A stretch of 64,000 nt of DNA from Gari tellinella (lineage: Eukaryota; Mollusca; Bivalvia; Cardiida; Psammobiidae): NCBI GenBank assembly GCA_922989275.2, contig OV277857.1:48151083-48215082 (forward strand), in the 5' to 3' direction. This document shows positions 1 through 10,494 of the stretch, piece after piece. Both the position numbers and the translations under genes were made by a program. Positions within the stretch are counted from its first letter, which is position 1. The number at the start of each line of letters is the position of its first letter. The notes below the pieces were generated by a model, which had not been told where the DNA came from, did not search any database, and saw only the letters and a program-made list of their open reading frames with translations.

Positions 1-113
1 TGAGTTGTTATCAAATTAACCCTCCTTCACGAGTTATTATTCATGCAATGCTATTTATATACTAACTATGGATCCTGAGTGATACCATTGACCCAGTGCC
101 TTGCTGGTGGATC

Positions 114-163
114 TTAATGGTAGGGATAGTCCCTGTTACATTTGAAACCAGTCGGTCGTGGGT
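114..163 (-). CDS. possible terminal exon of the ShKT-TSP1 gene
   Basis: Downstream of the last TSP1 exon on the minus strand, a TTCCACAG acceptor at 164-171 is followed by an open stretch. It continues the phase-1 frame of the upstream exon and reaches a TAA stop after about 16 codons (ending RDYPYH). The phase fits, but the piece is short, has no domain, and another frame is also open here. No AATAAA is obvious downstream. Weak candidate only. Confidence 0.2.
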
Positions 164-225
164 CTGTGGAACATGTATCATTCTAGGACAATGTTTTGTA
201 TAAACTACCACTAAGAGTATTAATA

Positions 226-379
226 TACTAAGTTTTTTTGCTTAAAACAAGGTTAACTTAAAACAGTAAGCTCCTTAAGGAGCTTTCTGTTTTATGTTCA
301 GCTTGCTTTATGCTGTCACCTGTCTTTTGAGCACTCAATTCGCCTTCTTTTAAATGGTCATAAAAGAGAGGTTTTACTG
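226..379. repeat. MITE, CAGTAAAACC-terminus family
   Basis: The right end reads GAGAGGTTTTACTG followed by TA. The interior has a hairpin (AGCTCCTTAAGGAGCT) and the blocks GCTTTATGCTGTCACCTGTC. It matches elements at 24519-24709, 36664-36870 and 48408-48582. The left end has decayed, so that boundary is approximate. Confidence 0.5.
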
Positions 380-480
380 TAATACAGTTGGCTTACCCTA
401 AACAAATATTATGTGAAGTCTACAACTGAAGGATGTAGTTTGTTTTCTCAGTATACGGGGTAATAATTACAATGACATAC

Positions 481-648
481 CGGCACACGATTTAACAGAG
501 CAGGTGCGTACTTTAACACCATCGCCTACACACGCATTTCCTAGTAGAGATGGTGCAGGGTTAGTACATGATCTAGATGAAGTTTGTAATCCTGGACCAC
601 ATGTTGTGCTACACGTGCTCCACCCACTCCACTCAGTCCAGCCACCAT
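481..648 (-). CDS. TSP1 domain exon (fourth in gene order)
   Basis: This 168-bp exon encodes one thrombospondin type-1 repeat of 56 codons, starting DGGWTEWSGWSTCSTTCG and ending CSVKSCAG. The borders are TTACAACAG before and GTATGT after, both phase 1, so it can be duplicated or skipped without a frame change. Six cysteines, the WxxW tryptophans (a C-mannosylation motif) and CSTTCGPG (an O-fucosylation motif) are present. TSP1 repeats sit in secreted or cell-surface proteins and bind glycans and matrix proteins. The protein is about 89% identical to the neighbouring exon at 814-981, which points to a recent tandem copy. The whole gene extends upstream on the minus strand and possibly past the window edge. 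Confidence 0.93.
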
Positions 649-813
649 CTGTTGTAATGTAATAATAATAAGAATAAAACAGGAAGCCTATGTCACACAT
701 GGAACGTATCTGAAAGTCTACCAGTAACTCCATATTGCACTACAAATAATCAATTTGACAGAGGCAACTTAGTTTTCTAAATCCTCATAATGTTTGAAAT
801 TGAAATGGCATAC

Positions 814-981
814 CGACACATGATTTCATGGAGCAGGTTTGCACTTTAACATTGTCACCTACACACGCCTTTCCTAGTAGAGATGGTGCAGGGTTGGTAC
901 ATGATCGTGATGAAGTTTGTAATCCAGGACCACAAGTTGTGCTACACGTATTCCAGCCACTCCACTCAGTCCAGCCACCAT
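814..981 (-). CDS. TSP1 domain exon (third in gene order)
   Basis: A second 168-bp TSP1 exon with the same 1-1 phases, acceptor TTAAAATAG and donor GTATGC. It encodes GGWTEWSGWNTCSTTCGPG and ends CSMKSCVG. Only about six residues differ from the exon at 481-648. The adjoining intron bases are also related (GTATGCCATT against GTATGTCATT after the exon, TTATTATT-rich before it), so the duplicated unit was about 333 bp and included intron. Cysteine, WxxW and O-fucose motifs are all intact, so it is likely functional. Confidence 0.93.
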
Positions 982-1380
982 CTATTTTAATATAACAATA
1001 ATAAGAAGATATCCCACACAAAACGTATAAAATACTTACCCATTACCTGATATAGTACAGTGTTTACACAATCATTACAATACAGATGAGCCATGTACTA
1101 AATCGAAGAAACAGCTATTTTCATAGGTTTGACCTAAACATGAGTTCATGTCAGTGGTTGGAAAATATGTGTCTTTAAAGACTATATTCAAATGTAAGAT
1201 GCAGTTATTGGTGAGCATAACGTCATAAAAATAATAATAGCCACACATTCTAGATAATATGATGCATGTAAACCAATGTAGCGCACAAATACAACAGATT
1301 CTAACTTTGTGATAGTGAAGAGTCAAACATGATTTTATGTCACTCAAAGACCGCAACCTATTTAATAAAACAAAATCCAC

Positions 1381-1551
1381 CTTGACATGCACGAGGTTGG
1401 CATATGCTATACGCCTGAGAATCTCCCGAACATTTCAATCCAGAGTAGGCGGGGTAGGGATTGCTGCATGAGTGGTCACGGCGCTGTAGTCCAATTCCAC
1501 AGGTGACGCTGCACGGCCCCCAAGTTGACCAGTGGCTCCATCCCCCATTAA
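1381..1551 (-). CDS. TSP1 domain exon (second TSP1 in gene order)
   Basis: A 171-bp exon with phase 1 at both ends. Acceptor ACTATCTTAG is followed by codons for NGGWSHWSTWGPCSVTCGIG, and the exon ends ICQPRACQ before donor GTGGAT. All six TSP1 cysteines and the W-x-x-W-x-x-W ladder are present, as is CSVTCGIG, an O-fucosylation consensus. It is clearly more diverged than the 481/814 pair, so it is an older repeat. The donor GTGGAT is weaker than its neighbours. A longer open frame overlaps only its 3' edge and is unrelated. Confidence 0.9.
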
Positions 1552-1773
1552 CTAAGATAGTAGTTTAGTAAAACCAACATGTCATACAATTGTTGACTTC
1601 AGCCAGAATGCTTAAACGTTTTAAAAACACGTGTTTTGTTCAGGAGACAGAAAAATAGATTTTAAACTATAAACAAAAGGTGTATGGATGAAAGGGGTTT
1701 ACACAACTACGTTAAAACTAGTAAATGAAAGGGATTTATGTTTCTTAACATAGTTCAAAGACATTTATGATCT

Positions 1774-1898
1774 GTCATGAGTCGATGTTTAAGACAAGTT
1801 GATCTCAAACAAGCCTAGAATCGAAATGTTATATCGAAATAATTTTATCTATTCTAGACGAGTTTGAGATCAACCTGTCTTAAACATCGACGAGTGAC
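1774..1898. repeat. foldback element
   Basis: The left arm, GTCATGAGTCGATGTTTAAG onward (1774-1821), is matched in inverse by 1851-1898, which ends CTTAAACATCGACGAGTGAC. The loop is about 30 bp. It is a MITE-like foldback with no coding capacity. Confidence 0.8.
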
Positions 1899-2599
1899 AG
1901 ATTGTTTTTCTCACATACATGTAACCAACGATTTAAAGCTATTTTTAAAAGTAATTTGCATTTTTTTGGAACCCCTGTCACGTCAAAACGCCTTTGTAGA
2001 TAGTGACGTTATAGTGACGTCATCAAATTAATCTCACACATGTTGGAGACAAGGATATTCGTGATCGTTGTTCGCTATAGGAAACAGGGAAATTTATGTG
2101 AGAAAATAGAATATCAATGAGCTTGATTGGGAGAAGGCACAAACAAGTTAGTGCTTTGCTCTACCTCTCGACCACAGGGGCCATTTTTATACGACGGTCT
2201 ATTTGATCATTTCTGTATTGCATGCCAACTGTTTGGAAATTAATATGAAATAATATTCTATGAGTTTTGTAAATGCTGCGTATATACCGTTCATATATTT
2301 AATGTCTTATGCAGGATAATACCATAAATGTGCCTTTAGTTTATTATGTTATTTCTGTTTGCAACAGCACCATCTCAATTTCAGTCTCGCCATGACAACT
2401 TAATACATTATAGAGTGTCTGTATTTAATTTAGTCCACATACCTTGTCCACATAAGTATGTTCGCTATTTAGATTAATGGTCGCATGAACACGGTCGACT
2501 GTATTACATGTACATTGTTATAGGACAACTTTGTACTCCTAATATCTTTATATTATGTGTTAATCACCTTTACATGCAAATTGAATTATGAGCAAAACC

Positions 2600-3510
2600 T
2601 AAGTAAAAAACACATTAAGTAAAGGATGCCTCCAAAGCGGTTATTGACACTGAACTGCATTTTGAAGTTGTATGCATACACAAGATTAGAAAATGGTTCG
2701 CGAAACTCTTCAATCCCAAAATGTACTCGCACACCAAATTAAGCTGGATCAGATGATGTTTCATAGTAAATATCGTATTTGAATTCTCTGGATAAGCTTT
2801 TTTATTCATTATTGAGGTCAGAAGTCATGACCAAGGTCACAGTAACCTGAGCATCATAATATACACAGCACCATTCCAAGATTTACTCATTCACCAATTC
2901 GTGCTTGCTGCTGGTGTAATATTATAATAAATATCACATGTTTGACAGGGTGACAGTAAAATGGTCAACTTTCGGGAAAATACTGTTAACTGAGGCGAAA
3001 GCAAATATAAAAAGGTTTCCCTAATTGCTTCAAATTGTAGATCCAAGTTTAACGTTGCCTGAAGTGACGCATTGGCAGTTAAACTTTGATTTGACGTCAT
3101 CTTCGCTTTGACGTCATTTACAGCCGGAAGTCCCACGTTGTACTCATGCTCTAAAATTGGTATTCCTAGAGGATGTGGTAGGGTAAATATACTAAAATTC
3201 TGTTATATATTTGAGGTTTAATGTCAGGCACAATGTCACACTCGAATCAAAATAAGTATGATTTGCTCATACAACAAATTCAGCACCATGTAAAGTAGAA
3301 ATATGCCCCCGTCTATAGGTGAGGTAAAAGGTCAAGCTCAATGCCATGGCTATTACAAAATGTTGCGATGGGCTCAGACATTCCACGATGTACTCACAAA
3401 CAAATTTGGTACCTCTAGCTTAAGTTGTCCAATAAATATCCTCCGGACAAGCTTTTTCTTCTATAATTGAGGTCAAATGGCACGGTCATTTTAACAATGA
3501 CATGAAGATT
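2600..3510. repeat. diverged internally tandem repeat
   Basis: Related blocks recur: GATAAGCTTTTTTATTCATT with ATTGAGGTCA near 2790-2820, and GACAAGCTTTTTCTTC with ATTGAGGTCA near 3445-3475. 'Comparable blocks such as GTACTCAC..CAAATT also recur. It looks like an old interspersed repeat. No gene was found. Confidence 0.45.
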
Positions 3511-3553
3511 TCACTAGACATTTTTATTCCCAAAATGTAATCACAATCAAAAC

Positions 3554-3708
3554 GGAATATTACCACAGTGTGTGCTCCGGGGTCTTGTATCAGTTGCCGT
3601 TGGTTGTAAACCAGATCTCACGAGAGGCGTAGCCTCGGGTGTGATCTGGATTACACAACCAACGAGAACTGATACAAGATCCCGGATAACACACTGTGGT
3701 GTTATTCC
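3554..3708. repeat. long foldback (MITE-like) element
   Basis: GGAATATTACCACAGTGTGT on the left is mirrored by ACACACTGTGGTGTTATTCC on the right. The pairing continues inward through TTGTATCAG/CTGATACAA and GTTGGTTGT/ACAACCAAC to a short GC-rich tip. Each arm is about 70 bp with few mismatches. The open frame across it is an accident of the palindrome. Confidence 0.85.
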
Positions 3709-5077
3709 TTTTATTATATACCTAAACTGTTTGGGACTAGATCTAGACCTATATGTTGTTCAACCGAATAATTAAATATACGCATACATGTAGGCCCCAA
3801 TATGTTAAAAATCCTGCGTTCATATGCAATCTTAAACTATTTATGGAAGTCATGTGACCACCAATAAATTACGACATTATTTGTTTGATGACGTAGATTA
3901 CTTTGTTCTCGATTGAACCCGTTATTTAAGAAGTGGCGTTTAGCAAATAACGGTCATTTAAGCGTTTTAGAGTGCGAGTTAAACTGTTTTAAGCCTTATC
4001 TTTTGGAGGAAAACATTAGTAAAAGTGGGTGTTGTGGGTTATTCACGCTTAAAATGGAAATGAACTGTTCAAATTTATTCCAATTTTTTTTAAAAATAGC
4101 ATCGGGACCTGGAATTCAGAAAACGTCACGCGGAACGCTTCTTTATATAAATAGATTGTGTACAGCTTGTGTTGCATAAAAGCTGTGACGTCAACATTGT
4201 GTAGCATATATGCCATCTAATACCGACCATCTGATACGAAAAAAGATTATTGGGCCTGTATTCGCTTGTTTTTAGAATAGGTATAAAATAAAACCTGGTA
4301 TCATTAGTTATATCTGAAATACATCTCGAACAATAAATACACCGATATACACACAGTTAAATTACTGAAAGCTAGCTTAGGGGCATAACAAGCACTGTGA
4401 CAGTAATATAGTAAAGACTGGCCCGTTTATACCACTAAGCGAACAATAAAACACACACCAGAGTTTAATACTTCGATTACAGTACAACGTATATCTAGAG
4501 ATCACTCAATAACAATGTAAGAAGCAAAGTGATTTCTAATTACATTTGACTGCATATTATAAAAAAAAGTTAACTTTGCAATACTTATTTTTTTATCATT
4601 GTTACAAAATGGTAGGTAGCATTTAAATTTACTTTTTGTCGTTCAATCTTCCGCCCGTATGTCAATCACACCTGAGGAGAATAGTTAAAGTGTTTGCAAA
4701 TGAGATCAGCTATGGACTAGGTGCCTGCCACTGGGGTCACATGCTCGTGTAACTTAATGGATACAATATATTGCATCACTACTAGGTTAAATTGATAATA
4801 AGTTTAGGAATAATCTCATGTTGATTAATCCTGCTATTTGTTGCAAGCATTGTGGAGTAATATAAAACACCGAATTTTCACCGTCTGATGAATGAGTTGG
4901 GTTTTACGGCACTGCGACACTGAATGGGTCATATAGCGCCGAATGCATACATGTAGTCTGAGCAGATCAAAACTGTTAAATATTTCATTTCAGATGATGT
5001 ATCACTTTGAGCTCCTTAATCAATATTTGAAGTAGTACTTGATCTATATGGAGCATTTCTGATCAAGGTTAATTTAC

Positions 5078-5248
5078 CAGGACATGGATCCATGGAGCAT
5101 GTGCGACTCTCCTGACTTACTCCCGTGCAGTTGTTACCACCATTTTCAGGAGCTGGATTTGAGCAAGACCTTGTCCTTATCTCTGTACCATTACCACACG
5201 TCACTGAACAAGAAGACCAACCTGTCCAGAACGACCAACCACCATCAA
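5078..5248 (-). CDS. TSP1 domain exon (first TSP1 in gene order)
   Basis: A 171-bp, phase 1-1 exon. A TTCTTTACAG acceptor precedes VDGGWSFWTGWSSCSVTCGN, and the exon ends CSMDPCPG before donor GTAAAT. Six cysteines, the W ladder and CSVTCGNG are intact. It is the first of four TSP1 modules on this strand, downstream of the ShKT exon at 16485-16607. The 3.5 kb intron on one side and 11 kb on the other are normal for this genome. Intron phase, order and strand together support one modular secreted or adhesive protein. Its full architecture cannot be seen here. Confidence 0.92.
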
Positions 5249-6995
5249 CTGTAAAGAACGTTTGTAACATGTAGTACCAAACGAATACGCATTGCTCCAC
5301 TGATACAGTACATGCGCATGTGTATCCGATAGTAAACTATACCATCGCCTAAGGCTTCTATAACCAAACAAGTTATGGACGTTTATTTATGCTTTTCGGT
5401 GGATTACCAGAAAATAGCAGTGGATTATCACTTGATAAATTCACTGTTTCAAGCAGAGGGATTATCGTTGCACGTGCTTCCTTTATGAATTTCCCCGTAG
5501 GGCTCCCCAATAATCTTAGTCAATCGTGTCATATTGCTTCATTCCGGCAGCCCGATTTGTCGCGAACCACTAAACGGAAGAATACGAATCCAGGATCGGG
5601 AGCAACGACGTAATTCCGATGACGTCAATTCAATAAATCAGTGACGTCATTGTACGGTAAATGTCATTAAAATGTGTTCGATATAAACTTGGGCTCAACA
5701 CGGGGTAAATCATGTATTTTCGCTTTCAATTGTCGAACAGTTTCGTTTAAAAAAGTGGCTTAAAAGCATAAATAAATAGAATAACTATATTTGTTCAGTA
5801 TAGGATAGAAATTTCATCAATTTCGTGAACACCAGACTGTTATATTTTCATTCGTGGCTTCGCCACTCGTTGTAACTCAATGTAACGAATTTATTTCCAG
5901 TCTTGATCCAATACAAGAAAGAAAACATACATATTTACTGACTTGACCCTAAAAGTTGACACTTGAAATTGACATCAGTTCACTATTCGTGGGTTGGGAG
6001 AGGATAACAATCTATACAGTTTAACTTCGATATCTGGAACTCGCATTATTAGTTGAATTTACCTACATTCCTACAGTTTGCAATGATTTCTAAACCACCT
6101 TTTTACTTTGAAATACGGATATGCCCTATCGAAGTTCGACTGTTTCTAACATGGTAACGTCATCACATTAGAATGTGGACATCTTTTAAATGTTCATTAC
6201 CAGAAATTTCGAAGGGATAGCTCTAGGAGGACATTTAAGTTTTATGAAATACTGTATCGATATTTTTTTTTTATGAAATACTGTATCGATAAAATTTAGT
6301 TATTACAGATGAACGGAAATAATCAGGAGCGAACTAATGCACACGTAGGTCAGTGGATAGGCATATCGATTTATGTATATTTGGATTGATTTCGACAAAC
6401 ATATTGATCTAAATATATCTTAATTCAGTTTCAATTTCATTATAAACCAGTGACAACTGCCGTTGTACTTCGCATTGTTCACTTCACTTCCAGTCTTTTG
6501 TTTACCATGGTGAAGACGCGGGTGGGGTAATCAGGGAAAACAATGCAAGAAACTCGCATATAATCGATATCTGAGTTACATGTACGCATAATGATATATT
6601 CAATACAGTTTTTAATTAAGATTTCTTTTTATTTCTTTGAAAAAAATTGCTTAAAAAACAGAAAAAGAGAGATTGTTTACGCGAATCGATCGAGGGAACA
6701 AAATCTAATTAGTCACGTGACCCGTACTACCCGGCTAAATCAATGTGTACAGTTTCGTACACAGTGGTCACATGTGCTGTTTCAGCCTATCAGAGTCCAA
6801 GAATTTATTATGACTGGAAAAAAGTCATGATATCCAATTTAAAATGGCTCAAAATCTCAGACAGATGTACATGTTAATCATATTGTGTTTGAAATATGAA
6901 ACCTGATTTTAGCGGCCACTCATAGTAGAAATCATAGGTAGTAGTCAGTAAGATAAGACATGCTTAATGTAGGCTAAATGAAATGCAAACAGTGC
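5249..6995. other. intronic/intergenic, no gene seen
   Basis: Low-complexity and unique DNA without paired splice sites. At 6241-6290 a 20-bp stretch, TTATGAAATACTGTATCGAT, is directly duplicated around a T tract. Plus-strand frames at 5389-5613 and 6591-6830 have no recognisable motif. Confidence 0.5.
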
Positions 6996-8330
6996 CCTGT
7001 GTCCGTCGTCCGTCGTGCTTCGTCGTTAACAATTGCTTCAAATAATATCTTCTCCTATACTACTAAACAGATTTCAACCGAACTTTACAGAAATATTCCT
7101 TGGGTCAAGCTCTATCAAACGTGTTCAAAAAATTAAAAACAATGCAGCACTCTGTTTGCCATAGCAACCGAAGTGACAAAATAAGGAACTTTTAAACAAT
7201 CTTCTTGTAAAACACTACAAGGACCAGAGCTTAAATATTTGGCACCTAGCATTATCTACAGGTCCTCTATCAAGTTTTTTAAAATTATGACACATGCGTC
7301 AACATTAGCCCCGCCCCGGGGGTCACAGTTTTACAAAGAGTTATATGGTGAACGTTTCAAACATCTTCCTCCCTGACACCAATACAATATATTTGATAGT
7401 TTGGCATGTTGACACTTCTAGATGTTCTTTACCAATAGTGATGAAATGGTTACGGTCCGTTGCATATCTAGGTCACAGAAGCTAAAATAGATTGTTTTCA
7501 ATGAAAACTTAAAATGTTCTTATCTGAAACCCTATTAGCCAGTGCTGAGATATTTGGCACATAGCATCATCTAAAGGTCCTTTATCAAGTTTGTTCAAAT
7601 AATGCCCCTAGGCTAAATTATAGCCACGACGCAGGGGTCACAGTTTTACAAAGAGTTAAATAGTGAAATGTTCAAACATCTTCTGCTCTAAAACTTGTAT
7701 GACCAGACCTTTGATGTTTAGCATGGTGACACTCCCAGATGTCTTTTATCAACATTGTTGAAATGGTTCTGGTCTGTTGCATATCTAGGTCACAGGAGCT
7801 AAAATATATATTCCCAATGGAAACTTAAAAACTCCTTTAGTCTGAAACCCTAGTACCCAGAGCTTAGATATCTGGCACATATCATCTACAGGTCCTTTAT
7901 CAAGTTTGTTCAAATTATGCCCCCTGTGGTCAAAGTTGGCCCAGCCCCGGGGTCACAGTTATACATAGAGTTATATAGTGACATTTTCAAACATATCATT
8001 CTAATAAGGCCCAAGCTTTGATATTTATTTTACCGACGCTTCTAGATGTCCTTTACCCGTATTGAATAAATGGTTCCTGTCAGTTGCATATCTAGGTCAC
8101 ATGAGCTAAACATAGATTTTTTCAATAAAAAATTAAATAATTTTTCTTTCTGGAACCCTAGTACACAGAGCTTAGATATTTGGCACATAGCATCAACTAC
8201 ACGTCCTCTTTCAACGTTGTTCAAAGTATGCTACCTGGGTAAAAAATGACCCGACCCAGAGACAACCATTGTTCTCTCAATTGTGTCAGCTATTCTCAAG
8301 TGAGCGATATATGGCCCATGGGCCTCTTGT
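6996..8330 (+). repeat. GTGAGCGA-type interspersed repeat, copy 1
   Basis: An interspersed element with internal units of about 430 bp. Recurrent blocks are TCCTTGGGTCAAG, CATCATCTA.AGGTCC, TATGCCCC, GGTCACAG and TTGCATATCTAGGTCACA. It ends AGTGAGCGATATATGGCCCA and then CTCTTGT. Other copies are at 25445-28917 (inverted), 30598-31030, 40008-40288 and 45091-47017. Small open frames inside are accidental. The type resembles a repeat widespread in bivalve genomes. Its transposition mechanism cannot be told from sequence. Confidence 0.8.
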
Positions 8331-8334
8331 TTAA

Positions 8335-10490
8335 CCCTAATCCGGACCTTTCAAAACCTACCGTTTTGAGATGTTTGGGGTCCATTGGACCCCATTTCGT
8401 ATTTTGCTATTTTTCTACGTCAAGATAGGCATTCAAGAAAAGGAGCAATGCCGACATATTAATGGTTTTGTTTATGCTGCATTGTAGCAATAAAACCGAA
8501 TCGTACATAGTATTGTAACCATGGCAACCATTGACCATAGTAACACAAAAAAATGGGGGGTTTTTGCAATAAAATCAATTGTTTCTGCTATAATTTTTGC
8601 ACAAAATGTACAGATGGCAAGATGTGGACATATTTATCACTGGATATATACTGTGTTACATTAATGGTGTACTGTTTACAGAAGTATGTAAAGATTTTGA
8701 AGAAAGTTGCCAAAGTATCGTTGGACCCCAAATAGTATTAATGCATATTAACATGGGCTTCTATGCAATGTTCAACTACAAGTGATTTGAAAACTTAACT
8801 AGTTGAACATATGTAACCAAATATCTATCTAGCTTATCAATCTAGTTACTTTGTCAAGTTTTATATCTCCTTCTGATTATTTCATAGCAAGATGTGTTCT
8901 ATTTATTCGATCTGTCACGGTGCACGTCTTAGTTCCGTGCAGTATGCACGACACTGGCACTGAGACAGCGATATGTCAAATATATGTGATAGATCTAGGA
9001 TAGCAAACACATATACATGTAGTAAACTTAACAAACACACAACTTCAAACGGTTGGGATAATATTAATTGCTTAACACCATGTTGTAAAGTACAATTCAT
9101 AAAATACTTGCTTTACGTGTATGATGAGCTGCATAAATAAGTTCTAGACGCATTGGCAGGGTTAACCACAGGCCGTTTCAGCCATATGACCCACTCCACT
9201 TTATTATCATTGTAATGAAATATGATTTAAGGTTTTCTGCGATCACGAGCAATTGCATTAATTATGTGATGTATGGAATAACTGCCACGAAATTGTATTA
9301 AACATTTGGTAAAGATGGCGCAACAAAACGGTTGTTGCTGAAAGCAAACACAGATGGCATATATTATCAGTTCATCTTTGCAACTGCAGGTAGAATATCT
9401 TACCCTCTCCCACACACACACTTGCATCCTTTAAATAGGATGCATTGAATAATAGTAACGAATGGAAGGAGGATGTTTTCGACAATATTGGGTCCACTGC
9501 CAAACCAAGGAGTCACAAATTAACAAAATAAATTTAAACGTTGGTTTACTTCTCGTTCGACACAATATTGATTCCCAAATATACATCACCTTTGAGGGAC
9601 TTACAGATCTCACTGCACACGCTCATGTTACTTTACATTTTACTTTGATCGTGCTGCCTGACGACAGGAGGCCGGTCATGGAAGGGCAAGAGCTATCCGT
9701 TAACCATTATGTTTAACACTGGAATGCTAAAGTTAAGTAACTGCAGAACAAGCCTTTGCCATACATATCTAATTTGAACATGTTTGTCTTTTTCACGTCT
9801 TTCTGGTCCTGAAGTTATATAGTTAAGTCTGATATATTAAAATATGGTCTTTAAGCGTTGAAATAGATGCATTAAATACTGACTGACAATATCTCGTTAA
9901 CCAGCGGTCAATAAGGTCAAGGTCAAAGGTCAATGTCACCAACTTTGGACTATTAATTCCATGGAAAATTTTAGCAAGGACCTTAATCCAAAGGAATGCA
10001 ATGCACTACATTTATTTCTTGAAAAGTTTTGCCAATGTTGAGGTCTGGTAGAATGGTATTCGTTCCATACAATATGAGCTTTCTTAGACTCACGGTTTGC
10101 ATCACTGGTTGTGATATCTAAGGGAAATAACTCGATCACAAGATGATTTAAGATATATCTTGATAGATACAATTGAGAAACAGTGTTGTCGTTAATTTCT
10201 AGTAGTCAACAAATGCAATTAATATCGTTGTAAACAAAAAGAAATGGTTTTAAAATGGCTTGATATACATTTTACAAACATTAATAAATCTGGGGTCCGG
10301 CTTGGCCCCAGACGTGTTTTGCCAATATATTTCGTGTAAATGGGCCTATTTAGTGCATATTTCACATATTTATCAAAATCAAATATAGAAGCAATGTCTA
10401 AAAACTACAAAAGTGTTATTGGGCTCTAAACATTTTTCTGGCAAAAATTAAGTCGCTGGGTCCAAAAGACCCCAAAGGTCCGGATGAGGG
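8335..10490. mobile_element. large TTAA-type (piggyBac-like) non-autonomous element, copy 1
   Basis: It is flanked by TTAA at 8331-8334 and 10491-10494. The left end CCCTAATCCGGACCTT is inverted at the right as AAGGTCCGGATGAGGG. Just inside is GGGGTCCATTGGACCCC on the left, with a decayed partner GGTCCAAAAGACCCC on the right. CCC/GGG ends, a TTAA target and an inner palindrome are the layout of piggyBac elements. The 2.16 kb interior has no transposase frame. A shorter relative with the same ends lies at 26160-27850, and the interiors align along most of their length. Confidence 0.75.
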
Positions 10491-10494
10491 TTAA

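Larger units (their letters stand above)
1552..5077. other. intron between TSP1 exons, repeat-filled
   Basis: Apart from the foldbacks at 1774-1898 and 3554-3708 and a diverged internal repeat at 2600-3510, this 3.5 kb is AT-rich. No exon with paired splice sites and domain-like translation was seen. Short open frames here lack codon or motif support. Confidence 0.6.

Noticed and set aside
9208..9716. Hidden piggyBac transposase in the large TTAA element
   Set aside because: No DDD-type motifs or long frame was found on either strand. The interior is noncoding as far as can be read.
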